Source of the DNA: Thermovibrio ammonificans HB-1
GTDB taxonomy: Bacteria; Aquificota; Aquificia; Desulfurobacteriales; Desulfurobacteriaceae
DNA: 64,000 bases
Assembly: GCF_000185805.1 (NCBI RefSeq)
Contig: NC_014926.1
Location: 948,418-1,012,417, forward strand
Direction: 5' to 3'
Translations under genes and position numbers: made by a program
Shown here: one piece after another, positions 34,290 to 42,021 of the stretch
Numbering within the stretch: the stretch's first letter is position 1
Layout of the letters: each line of letters opens with the position of its first letter
The notes under the pieces: model-generated
Told to the model about the DNA's origin: nothing
The model's database searches: none
Seen by the model: only the letters and a program-made list of their open reading frames with translations

Positions 34290-35868
34290 GCTGAGTCTTG
34301 AGGCCAAAGTTGGCGCCCTGGTAATTGCCGGGCTCACCGGCCTTGGAGTTATAGCAACAACCCTCAACCCCCTACAGTTTAAAAGGGGGGTTGAGCAAAA
34401 GCCCTACCTTATCTACTTCAGCAACGCCGCCGGCCTTGAGAAGGACGCCCCGGTAAGGGTGGCCGGAGTTACGGTGGGTAAAGTTGTAAAGGTAGGAGTA
34501 AAAGACGGCAAGGCGGTTGTAGAGATAATCTTCACAAAGCCCGTGAAGCTCTACAAAAACGCCGTTGCAAAGATAGAGACCATGGGCCTAATGGGCGAAA
34601 AGTACGTTGAGATAGACCCGGGCCACCCGCCGGCACCACCGCTTCCCCCGGGCTCGGTTATAGAGCAGACCCAGGTTCCCGCCTCTATGGACCAGGTGAT
34701 GACCTCTCTGAACCAGCTCCTCGAGAAGTTCAACCAGGCGGTTACAACCCCCGACGGCAAGAACAGAATCGCCATCATAATGGACAGGATAAACCAGCTG
34801 ACCGCAAGCGTGAACAAGGTTGTAAACGACGTTGACACCCTTTTAACCGAGAACAGGAAAAACGTTAAGAAGCTCATAGAGAACGCCCTGGCCCTTACAG
34901 AGAGCCTGCGGGAGGAGCTTCCCCAGATACTCGACAACGTAAACAACCTCACCCAGCAGCTCTCGGAAGTAACCCTTGAGAACCGCCAAGACATCCGTCA
35001 GCTGGTAAGGAACCTGCGCTTGGCGAGCGATAAGGCACCCCAGATTGCCGCGAACCTCGACCAACTCACCAAGAACCTGAAAGAGCTCCTCAACGAACAG
35101 GATACGAAGAACATCAAGGAGACCCTGGCAAACATCAAGGCCACAACAAAGGAGCTGAAGGAGCTTCTGGCCAAAGTCAACAGCGGCAAGGGAACCATCG
35201 GGAAGCTCTTCAACGACGAAAGCCTTTACGCCAACTTGGATAAAACGGTCAAAACCTTGGGAAGCCTTGCGGAGAAGGTCGAAAAGACTCAAGTTTACGT
35301 AGGCTTCAGAGGCGACGTAAACACGAGAACCGGCGACAGCAGAGGGGTGTTTACCCTGAAGGTGGAGCCCCCGGAGAAGGACCACTACTACCTGCTTGAG
35401 GTTGTGGGCAACTCCCAGGGACACATAACCTACCAGAAGTACTACATAGATACGGGAACGACAACCGGCTGGCGAGAAGAGGTGGAGAAGAACTACAAAA
35501 CCCAGTTCACCCTCCAGTACGCCAGGATATTCAACGCCGACTGGCTGAGGCCGGGAACGAAGCTGGTTCTGAGGGGAGGACTCAAAGAGAGCTCCGGAGG
35601 GGTAGGGCTCGACCTACTGTTTAACAAGCGGTTTATGCTGGTTTCGGACCTTTGGAACACCGGCAGGAAGGACTCCAAGGGAGACAACATACCGCCCCAC
35701 CTGCGAGTGGGAGTTAAGTACTTCCTCAACAAGAACTGGTTCGTTTACGGAGGCGGCGACGAGCTCCTGTACCACAAGTGGAGAGGCGTTTACCTTGGAG
35801 CCGGCGTCCTGTTCGGCGACAACGACATTAAGTACCTGCTCGGCTCAATGCCCGGAGGTATAAAGTGA
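34282..35868 (+). CDS. mlaD: MlaD-type MCE protein with long coil and C-terminal barrel-like domain
   Basis: About 528 residues, three times the length of E. coli MlaD. Visible parts are an N-terminal membrane helix (about 8-25), an MCE domain (about 38-115; ISTRKP-like core YFSNAAGLEKDAPVRVAGVTVGKV), a long helical coiled region (about 135-325) rich in Asn/Gln/Leu heptads, and a beta-rich C-terminal part (about 335-528) of alternating amphipathic strands. That resembles MlaD proteins of diderm Firmicutes in which a C-terminal outer-membrane barrel spans the envelope. ATG 34282 is chosen over GTG 34276 by its distance from GGAG. hisH overlaps its end. Confidence 0.85.
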   Translation: MGKLSLEAKVGALVIAGLTGLGVIATTLNPLQFKRGVEQKPYLIYFSNAAGLEKDAPVRVAGVTVGKVVKVGVKDGKAVVEIIFTKPVKLYKNAVAKIETMGLMGEKYVEIDPGHPPAPPLPPGSVIEQTQVPASMDQVMTSLNQLLEKFNQAVTTPDGKNRIAIIMDRINQLTASVNKVVNDVDTLLTENRKNVKKLIENALALTESLREELPQILDNVNNLTQQLSEVTLENRQDIRQLVRNLRLASDKAPQIAANLDQLTKNLKELLNEQDTKNIKETLANIKATTKELKELLAKVNSGKGTIGKLFNDESLYANLDKTVKTLGSLAEKVEKTQVYVGFRGDVNTRTGDSRGVFTLKVEPPEKDHYYLLEVVGNSQGHITYQKYYIDTGTTTGWREEVEKNYKTQFTLQYARIFNADWLRPGTKLVLRGGLKESSGGVGLDLLFNKRFMLVSDLWNTGRKDSKGDNIPPHLRVGVKYFLNKNWFVYGGGDELLYHKWRGVYLGAGVLFGDNDIKYLLGSMPGGIK

Positions 35869-36482
35869 TAGCCGTTGTAGACTACGGAATGGGAAATCTC
35901 AGGAGCGTAAGCAAGGCGATTGAATCGGTAGGCGGAGATGTTGAGGTAACGAGCTCTCCGAAGAGAATTGAGGAGGCAGAGGTGGTTGTCCTGCCGGGGG
36001 TAGGAGCGTTTAAAGACGCAGTAAGGAACCTGAAAGAGCTCAACCTGTGGGAAACCCTTATAAGGCAGGTTGAGAAGGGCAAGCCGTTTCTGGGGATATG
36101 TTTGGGGCTTCAGCTGCTCTTTGACGTTAGCTACGAGTTCGGCGAAAGTGAGGGGCTGAAGCTCATAAGGGGAGAGGTTGTTCGGTTTCGGCTGCCTCCT
36201 GAGTTCAAGATTCCCCATATGGGCTGGAACCAGGTTTACCTGAAGAAGGAGTCGAAGCTCTTTGAGGGCATTAAAGAAGGGGAGTTCTTCTACTTCGTCC
36301 ACTCGTTCTACGTTAAGCCCGAAGAGCCCGGCGTAACTCTAACGGAAACCGACTACGGCATAACCTTCACATCTGCCGTTGAGAAGGAGAACCTGTTTGC
36401 GGTTCAGTTCCACCCGGAGAAGAGCCAAAGGGCTGGGCTGAAGCTCCTTGAGAACTTCCTCTCTATTGTAAAAAGCGCCTAA
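35865..36482 (+). CDS. hisH: Imidazole glycerol phosphate synthase, glutaminase subunit
   Basis: A 205-residue class I amidotransferase feeding ammonia to HisF in histidine synthesis. The triad is Cys79 in GICLGLQLL plus His and Glu in QFHPEKSQ near residue 185; PGVGAF and the oxyanion glycine region are intact. GTG start overlaps the mlaD stop (GTGA). It is the only his gene here, so its place in the mla operon is unusual. Confidence 0.94.
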   Translation: MIAVVDYGMGNLRSVSKAIESVGGDVEVTSSPKRIEEAEVVVLPGVGAFKDAVRNLKELNLWETLIRQVEKGKPFLGICLGLQLLFDVSYEFGESEGLKLIRGEVVRFRLPPEFKIPHMGWNQVYLKKESKLFEGIKEGEFFYFVHSFYVKPEEPGVTLTETDYGITFTSAVEKENLFAVQFHPEKSQRAGLKLLENFLSIVKSA

Positions 36483-36502
36483 AGGGGGGCAAAGGCCCCC
36501 TT
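36482..36502. terminator. Hairpin between convergent hisH and FAD-protein genes
   Basis: AAGGGGG, 7-base loop, CCCCCTT, followed by TT on one side and TTT on the other. It includes parts of both gene ends and could stop transcription from either side, although the T-runs are short. Confidence 0.5.
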
Positions 36503-37082
36503 AACCGCCTATCTTATCGTGACCCACAACGACTCTACCGGCCCACTTAGAGAGTATGTCGCAGGCCACCTCAACGCCGCTACCTGCTGCAGAGGCAACC
36601 ATCGTTATAACGCCGGCAGCAAGACCCGCAACGTAAACGCCGGGAGCCTTAGGCCTAAGGGCGATTTTCCCGGGCCTGGGAGACTTGGGGTGGGGAACAA
36701 CTTCAACGAGGTCCGTTTTTACCGGGAAGGAGTGAAAGCCTGTAGCGAAAACAACCAGCTCGGCCTGAAGCTCCCTGCCGTCGGAAAGAACCACCTTAAA
36801 CTCACCCTCCCTGCCGGTAACCTCTGCAACCTCACCTTCAATCAGGTTAACCTCCTCAAACTCCTCCACCTGAGTCCTGAGGAACTCAAGGTACTCCTCT
36901 CCGGTGGTTCCCCTCTTAACGCCGGGAACGTTGTTTAAAACGGCCTTTAAAACGTCGGAGCTTCCGCTGTCTACAACGGCTATTGGCTTCCTTGCGAAGT
37001 CGAAGCGCCTTGCCCCGTCTGCAAGCGTAAGGGCACAGGAAAGACCTGCAGGCCCGCCGCCCACAATAACCACTCCGTACAT
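36501..37082 (-). CDS. Short FAD-binding thioredoxin reductase-like protein
   Basis: A 193-residue protein with only the FAD half of a thioredoxin-reductase-like enzyme. The FAD-binding start is VVIVGGGPAGLSCAL; the second contact appears as GVYVAGLAAG, where the usual Gly-Asp is replaced. No CxxC redox motif and no NADPH domain are present. ATG 37082 is chosen because GGAGGTGGTG stands before it and the Rossmann strand follows at once; an upstream start at 37133 would add a non-conserved tail. Function unknown. Confidence 0.72.
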   Translation of the reverse strand: MYGVVIVGGGPAGLSCALTLADGARRFDFARKPIAVVDSGSSDVLKAVLNNVPGVKRGTTGEEYLEFLRTQVEEFEEVNLIEGEVAEVTGREGEFKVVLSDGRELQAELVVFATGFHSFPVKTDLVEVVPHPKSPRPGKIALRPKAPGVYVAGLAAGVITMVASAAGSGVEVACDILSKWAGRVVVGHDKIGG

Positions 37083-37101
37083 CACCACCTCCGCCTTTTC
37101 T

Positions 37102-37130
37102 TTAAGAACATAAACCCCATTTGAGATAAT
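37102..37130 (+). promoter_or_regulatory. yjbQ promoter
   Basis: TTAAGA (37102-37107), 17 bases, GATAAT (37125-37130) with TGA in front, an extended -10. It ends 26 bases before the ATG. Confidence 0.55.
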
Positions 37131-37156
37131 CACAACTACTTCAAGAAGGAGGCGCC

Positions 37157-37570
37157 ATGAAGGCTTACACTAAATACCTTACGTTTAACACCAAAAGGCG
37201 CAGAGAGCTCATAAGGATAACCGACACCGTTAAAGAGGCGGTAAAAGAGTCGGGAGTTAAAGAGGGGCTGTGCCTCGTTTCCGCAATGCACCTAACCGCG
37301 GCGGTAATCATCCAAGACGACGAAGAGGGGCTCCACGAAGATATCTGGGAGTGGCTGGAGAAGCTGGCCCCCTTCAGACCCGACTACAAACACCACAGAA
37401 CGGGCGAAGACAACGGCGACGCCCACCTGAAGAACCTGCTGGTCCACCTCCAGGTGGTCCTGCCGATAACAAACGGAGAGCTGGACCTGGGGCCTTGGCA
37501 GGAAATCTTCTACGCCGAGTTCGACGGCCAGAGGCCCAAAAGGGTAATCATCAAAATAATCGGAGAGTGA
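37157..37570 (+). CDS. yjbQ: YjbQ family protein (UPF0047)
   Basis: A 137-residue single-domain protein. Family marks are [32 protein letters not shown] and the C-terminal [29 protein letters not shown]-type region, with conserved His and Asp residues. Some members replace ThiE in thiamine phosphate synthesis; the cellular role is not settled. AGAAGGAGG precedes the ATG. hemH starts immediately after its stop. Confidence 0.88.
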   Translation: MKAYTKYLTFNTKRRRELIRITDTVKEAVKESGVKEGLCLVSAMHLTAAVIIQDDEEGLHEDIWEWLEKLAPFRPDYKHHRTGEDNGDAHLKNLLVHLQVVLPITNGELDLGPWQEIFYAEFDGQRPKRVIIKIIGE

Positions 37571-37571
37571 G

Positions 37572-38504
37572 TTGAAAGAGGCGGTTCTGCTTACCTACAT
37601 GGGAGCTCCCTCAAATCTCAAAGAGATAAAACCCTTCCTCTACAGGCTCTTTTCCGACAGAGACCTCATAAACTTCGGCGTTCCGGCCTTTCTCCAGAAG
37701 CCCCTTGCCTACCTGATAGCAACCTTTAGAACCCCTAAAGTGCAGCCCCAGTATCAGGCAATCGGAGGGGGTAGCCCTCTCGTGAGGAACTCCCTACAGC
37801 AGGCAGAGCTCCTTGCCAAGGCCACGGGCCTAAAGGTAAAGTGCGGAATGCTCTACTCAGAGCCCCTCCTTGAGGTAGTTGCCAAAGAGATAAAAGAGGA
37901 AGGCTACAAAAAGATTTACCACATTACACTCTATCCCCAGTTCTCCTACGGCACCGTGGGGGCGTGCATACGGGACGTTGAAAAACAGTTAAAGGGAGTA
38001 GAGGTCAAACACTGCCGCTCCTGGTGCAGGAACCCCCTATACGTAAAGTGGGCTCAGGAGATGATAAGGCCCTACCTGAAAGGGCTGAACCCGAACGAGA
38101 CGGCCCTGCTGTTTTCGGCCCACAGCCTACCCAAGTACTTTGTGGAGGAGAAGAGAGACCCCTACCCGGAAGAGGTAAAGGAGAGTGCACAGCTCATCGC
38201 TTCGGCCTTTACCGGTTTCAGGTGGTTTATCTCCTACCAGAGCAAGGTAGGGCCGATAGAGTGGCTCGAGCCGTCTACGGAAGAGACGCTGAGAGAGCTC
38301 AAAGAGATGGGGTTCTCGTCGGTTGTCGTTTTCCCGATAAGCTTCGTCTCGGAACACATAGAGACCTTGTACGAACTCGATGTAGAGTATAAAGAGGTTG
38401 CGAAAGAGCTGGGGATTGACTACAGGAGAGTTAGGCTGAAACACGACTCTCCGCTCCTTATAGAGGCCCTAAAGGGAGAAGTTGAAAAGCTGAGGGGTGA
38501 GTGA
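37572..38504 (+). CDS. hemH: Ferrochelatase
   Basis: A 310-residue enzyme inserting iron into a porphyrin. It begins LLTYMGAPSNLKEIKPFLYRLFSD. The metal-site His is in LLFSAHSLPKYF and the Glu in FVSEHIETLYELDVEY. YQSKVGPIEWLEPST is the conserved porphyrin-cleft segment. TTG start overlaps no earlier frame and begins one base after the yjbQ stop. It is followed by a PPOX-family oxidase. The substrate may be protoporphyrin or coproporphyrin. Confidence 0.92.
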   Translation: MKEAVLLTYMGAPSNLKEIKPFLYRLFSDRDLINFGVPAFLQKPLAYLIATFRTPKVQPQYQAIGGGSPLVRNSLQQAELLAKATGLKVKCGMLYSEPLLEVVAKEIKEEGYKKIYHITLYPQFSYGTVGACIRDVEKQLKGVEVKHCRSWCRNPLYVKWAQEMIRPYLKGLNPNETALLFSAHSLPKYFVEEKRDPYPEEVKESAQLIASAFTGFRWFISYQSKVGPIEWLEPSTEETLRELKEMGFSSVVVFPISFVSEHIETLYELDVEYKEVAKELGIDYRRVRLKHDSPLLIEALKGEVEKLRGE

Positions 38505-39880
38505 TGAGAGTGTGCGTTATAGGCGGCGGTGTTTCTGGGCTTTCAACCGCCTTTTACCTAAAAAGGGGCGGGGCCCAGGTGAAGCTCCTCGAGAGGGAAA
38601 ACTATCCGGGAGGAAAGGCGAGAACTTACTACGAGAAAGGCTACATAGTTGAGTCAGGGCCCAACGGGTTCCTCGACGGCAAGCCCGATACCTTAGAGCT
38701 GGTAAAGCTGCTGGGGGCCGAAAAGCTACTCTACAGAAGCTCCGACAAGGCAAGGAAAAGGTTCATCTATAAAAACGGCAGGCTTGTAAGGCTGCCGGAG
38801 AACCCGATAGCCTTTCTCTCCTCCTACCTGCTCTCCTGGAAAGGTAAGGTGAGAGTGCTGGGAGAGCTCCTCGTCCCCCCCTCCGAAAAAGAGGACGAAA
38901 CCCTCGCCGAGTTTGTAAGGCGCAGGCTCGGGAAAGAGGCCCTCGACTACCTGCTCGACCCGATGGTTGCCGGAATATTTGCCGGCGACCCCGAAAGGAT
39001 GAGCCTAAAGGCGGCCTTTCCCACCATCTACAGGCTGGAGAGGGAGTACGGCGGACTCATCAGGGGGCTCATAGCAAAGGCGAAGGAGGCAAAGAAGAAG
39101 GGAGCGAAAAGCTCAGGGCCCGCCGGCCCGGGAGGCGTACTTACCTCTTTCGTTAAGGGGATGAGCCAGTTTACCCAGCTCCTTGCCCAAGAGCTGGGAG
39201 AGAGCTTCACCCCCGAAGCCCAAGTAAAAACCTTAGAGAAGAAAAAAGACAAGTGGCTGGTAACCTACACCCTCCGAGGTAAAGAGAAAAGCGAAGAGTT
39301 CGACGCCGTGGTCCTCTCCCTACCGGCCTACGCAGCCGCACAGGTGCTAAAGGAGACCTCAAGGGAGCTCTCAGAGCTACTTGCCTCCATAGAGTACTCC
39401 CCCATATCGGTAGTTGCCCTGGGCTTTGAAAAGAGGGGGCTGGGCCACAACCTCGACGGCTTCGGGTTCCTCGTGCCGAAAGTTGAAGGGAGGAAGATTC
39501 TGGGAGCCCTCTGGGACAGCTCGGTATTCCCCAACAGGGCCCCGGAAGGAAAGGCCCTAATCAGGGTAATGATAGGCGGAGCACGCCAGCCGGAGCTTGC
39601 ACTCAAAAGCGAGGAAGAGCTCACAGAGATAGCCCTGAAGGAGCTCAAGAGAATAATGAAAATCCGCCACTACCCGGAGATGGTAAAGGTGTTCCGCCAC
39701 GAAAAGGGCATTCCCCACTACACCATCGGGCACGCCGAAAAAGTGGAAAGGATATTCAAACTCGGCAGGGAGCTGGGCAACCTCTTCTTCTGCAACAACG
39801 CCTACAAAGGCGTAGGTATAAACGACTGCACCAAAAGCGCCAGAGAAACGGCAGAGGAAGTCCTGAACTCCCTTTGTTAA
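38504..39880 (+). CDS. hemY: HemY/CgoX-type protoporphyrinogen (or coproporphyrinogen) oxidase
   Basis: A 458-residue FAD enzyme oxidising a porphyrinogen before iron insertion. The dinucleotide fold is VIGGGVSGLSTAFYL; other marks are YPGGKARTYYEKGYIVESGPNGFL, the KAAFPTIYRLEREYG segment, and the C-terminal FAD contact NAYKGVGINDCTKSA. ATG 38504 sits six bases after GAGGGG; GTG 38501 is possible too. It overlaps hemH. Such enzymes normally use oxygen, yet other genes here suit an anaerobe or microaerophile. Confidence 0.9.
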   Translation: MRVCVIGGGVSGLSTAFYLKRGGAQVKLLERENYPGGKARTYYEKGYIVESGPNGFLDGKPDTLELVKLLGAEKLLYRSSDKARKRFIYKNGRLVRLPENPIAFLSSYLLSWKGKVRVLGELLVPPSEKEDETLAEFVRRRLGKEALDYLLDPMVAGIFAGDPERMSLKAAFPTIYRLEREYGGLIRGLIAKAKEAKKKGAKSSGPAGPGGVLTSFVKGMSQFTQLLAQELGESFTPEAQVKTLEKKKDKWLVTYTLRGKEKSEEFDAVVLSLPAYAAAQVLKETSRELSELLASIEYSPISVVALGFEKRGLGHNLDGFGFLVPKVEGRKILGALWDSSVFPNRAPEGKALIRVMIGGARQPELALKSEEELTEIALKELKRIMKIRHYPEMVKVFRHEKGIPHYTIGHAEKVERIFKLGRELGNLFFCNNAYKGVGINDCTKSARETAEEVLNSLC

Positions 39881-39883
39881 AAT
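39875..39883 (+). promoter_or_regulatory. Extended -10 promoter for purB
   Basis: TG-T-TAAAAT overlaps the stop codon of the preceding oxidase gene and ends 26 bases before the purB ATG. Confidence 0.5.
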
Positions 39884-39909
39884 CGCCCAAACTCGCTAAG
39901 GAGGTGTCT

Positions 39910-41232
39910 ATGATACCCCGCTACACTCTACCCGAAATGGGCAGCATATGGGACGAGCAGAACAAACTGAGGAACTGGCTCAAGGTTGAAGTTGCGGCGG
40001 CCGAAAGCTGGGCAGAGATAGGGAAGATTCCGAAAGAGGCGGTAGAGAAGATAAAGGAGAAAGTTAAGCCCTACCTTGAAGGGGAGAAGGAGTTTGACAC
40101 AAAGCGCATAGCCGAGATAGAGGAGGTAACGAACCACGACGTTATAGCTTTCCTCACCTACATAAAGGAGATAGTAGGCGACGAAGCCAAGTACCTCCAC
40201 TTCGGTATGACCTCGTCGGACATGCTCGACACGGCGTTCGCCCTCCAGATAAAACAGGCGGGAGAGCTGCTCCTCAAAGATATAGAGAGAGTCATGGAGG
40301 CCATAAAGAAGAGGGCCTTTGAACACAAAAACACCGTTATGGTGGGAAGAACCCACGGGATACACGCAGAGCCCATAACCTTCGGCCTGAAGCTGGCCAT
40401 ATGGTACGACGAAATGAGGAGGAACTACGAGCGGCTCAAAGCCGCCGTTAAGAGGGCGGCTGTAGGGAAGCTCTCGGGAGCAGTGGGGACCTTTGCAAAC
40501 ATAGACCCGAGGGTGGAAGAGCTCACCTGCAAGAAGCTGGGAATAGACTACGCAAAGGCCTCCAACCAGGTGGTTCAGAGGGACAGACACGCAGAGTTCC
40601 TGAACGCCCTTGCCCTCACAGCATCTTCCATAGAGAAGTTTGCAACCGAAATCAGACACCTTCAGAGGACAGAGGTAAGGGAGGTTGAAGAACCCTTCAG
40701 GAAAGGACAGAAAGGTAGCTCCGCAATGCCCCACAAGAGGAACCCGATACTCTCGGAGAGGCTCTGCGGCCTTGCAAGGGTTGTGAGGAGCGCCTCCATT
40801 GTAGGAATGGAGAACGTTCCCCTGTGGCATGAAAGGGACATCTCCCACTCCTCCACCGAGAGAACCGTTTTCCCCGATGCCTGCATAGCCCTCGATTACA
40901 TGCTTCAGAAGTTTGCCGGCCTTATGGAGAACCTGGTTGTTTACCCCGAGAACATGATGAAAAACCTAAACCTACTTAAGGGGCTAATCTTCTCCCAGAG
41001 GGTTCTCCTCACCCTGATAGAGAAGGGGGGCCTTTCAAGGGAGGAGGCCTACGCAATCGTTCAGGAAAACGCAATGAAGGTGTGGAACGAGGGCAAAGAC
41101 TTCAAAGAGCTTCTCAAAAAAGACGAAAGGGTTAGAAAAGTCCTCTCGGAGGAGGAGATAGAGGAGATTTTCGACCTCTCCTACCACACAAAGCACGTAG
41201 ATTACATATTCAAGAGGGTATTCGGGGAGTAG
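39910..41232 (+). CDS. purB: Adenylosuccinate lyase
   Basis: A 440-residue enzyme of purine synthesis that removes fumarate from SAICAR and adenylosuccinate. Superfamily marks are HFGMTSSDMLDTAFALQ, the catalytic His in VGRTHGIHAEP, and the signature loop KGQKGSSAMPHKRNPILSE. ATG 39910 is chosen because AAGGAGGTGTCT precedes it and the family N-terminus (IPRYTLPEMG) starts there; an in-frame start at 39874 lies in the upstream gene. Confidence 0.95.
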   Translation: MIPRYTLPEMGSIWDEQNKLRNWLKVEVAAAESWAEIGKIPKEAVEKIKEKVKPYLEGEKEFDTKRIAEIEEVTNHDVIAFLTYIKEIVGDEAKYLHFGMTSSDMLDTAFALQIKQAGELLLKDIERVMEAIKKRAFEHKNTVMVGRTHGIHAEPITFGLKLAIWYDEMRRNYERLKAAVKRAAVGKLSGAVGTFANIDPRVEELTCKKLGIDYAKASNQVVQRDRHAEFLNALALTASSIEKFATEIRHLQRTEVREVEEPFRKGQKGSSAMPHKRNPILSERLCGLARVVRSASIVGMENVPLWHERDISHSSTERTVFPDACIALDYMLQKFAGLMENLVVYPENMMKNLNLLKGLIFSQRVLLTLIEKGGLSREEAYAIVQENAMKVWNEGKDFKELLKKDERVRKVLSEEEIEEIFDLSYHTKHVDYIFKRVFGE

Positions 41233-41257
41233 CCCTCCCCGCCCTCCTTTAATCTTT
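41223..41257 (+). terminator. Hairpin at the purB stop
   Basis: CGGGGAG, five-base loop, CTCCCCG, overlapping the TAG, then CCCTCCTTTAATCTTTTTT. The T-run is a little distant, so strength is uncertain. Confidence 0.45.
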
Positions 41258-41284
41258 TTTAAAGAAATATGGGCGGCGGTAAAA

Positions 41285-41290
41285 TATAAT
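41285..41290 (+). promoter_or_regulatory. cas6 -10 candidate
   Basis: TATAAT in an AT-rich stretch (about 41245-41345) unlike the surrounding GC-rich DNA. No clear -35. The leader to the TTG start would be about 60 bases. Confidence 0.4.
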
Positions 41291-41358
41291 TCAAAGTTAA
41301 ATAGATAACAAAAAACCAATAAAAGCGGCGCGAAAAAATAAGAACGAGGGGTGAGGAG

Positions 41359-42021
41359 TTGAGGTACTGTATCTATCTCTCTTCGGAATCTCCGGTATAT
41401 CTCCCCATTCACTACAACCACATACTCAGGGGATTCCTATTTAACTTAATTCCCCAAGCGGAAAAGCTCCACTTTACCTACTCCAACTTTTTCGGGAAGA
41501 AGAGGATTAACAAAGAGAGGAAGAGAATTTCGTTCTTATCCTCATTTCACTTCTACGTTTCAATATTTGAAGATGTAGAAATTGAATTCCCGGTGGGAAC
41601 GGAGCTCCGGCTCGGGAAAAACAGGGTAAGAATCGATAAAGTAGACGCCGTTCCGGTAACGGTAAACGAAAAGAGCATAAAAGTAAAAACCCTCTCGCCG
41701 GTAACGGTCTTCCAGAGCCTCCCCAACGGCAAAACCCTCTACCACAGGCCAACAAACGGGGAGTTCTTCAAAAAGCTTGAAGAGGATTTAAAGGAGAAAA
41801 CCGAGAAACTTACCGGTATCAGGCCCGAAATATCGGTTCAACCTTCTCCCGAGGGGGTGTTTAAAAAGGCGGTGGTTCAGTACCGGAACCGGTTCGTAAT
41901 AGAGGCGTGGAAGGGGATGTTCGACCTTGAAGGAGACCCGGAGGCCCTGAGAGTGGCACTGACAGTTGGGCTCGGCGGCAGGAACAGCCAAGGTTTCGGC
42001 ATGGTGGCTACTGCCGTTTAA
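41359..42021 (+). CDS. cas6: Orphan CRISPR endoribonuclease Cas6 homologue
   Basis: A 220-residue Cas6 of the Pyrococcus type. Seen: N-terminal PIHYNHILRGFLFNLI, FTYSNFFG, and the C-terminal glycine-rich loop GLGGRNSQGFGMV. Against the known P. furiosus enzyme (Tyr31, His46, Lys52), Tyr31 aligns with Phe28 and the segment carrying His46 is missing; Lys36 may match Lys52. Canonical RNA cleavage is therefore doubtful, although His18 and His21 are nearby. No other cas gene or repeat array is in the window. TTG start follows GTGAGGAG. Its end overlaps ksgA by 14 bases. Confidence 0.85.
   Translation: MRYCIYLSSESPVYLPIHYNHILRGFLFNLIPQAEKLHFTYSNFFGKKRINKERKRISFLSSFHFYVSIFEDVEIEFPVGTELRLGKNRVRIDKVDAVPVTVNEKSIKVKTLSPVTVFQSLPNGKTLYHRPTNGEFFKKLEEDLKEKTEKLTGIRPEISVQPSPEGVFKKAVVQYRNRFVIEAWKGMFDLEGDPEALRVALTVGLGGRNSQGFGMVATAV

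Noticed and set aside
39928-40848. A 306-codon open frame on the minus strand opposite purB
   Set aside because: purB is certain from its signature loop; the antisense frame has no start signal or family features.
41233-42021. A CRISPR array expected near cas6
   Set aside because: No regularly spaced repeats were found here or elsewhere in the window; the Cas6 is reported as an orphan.
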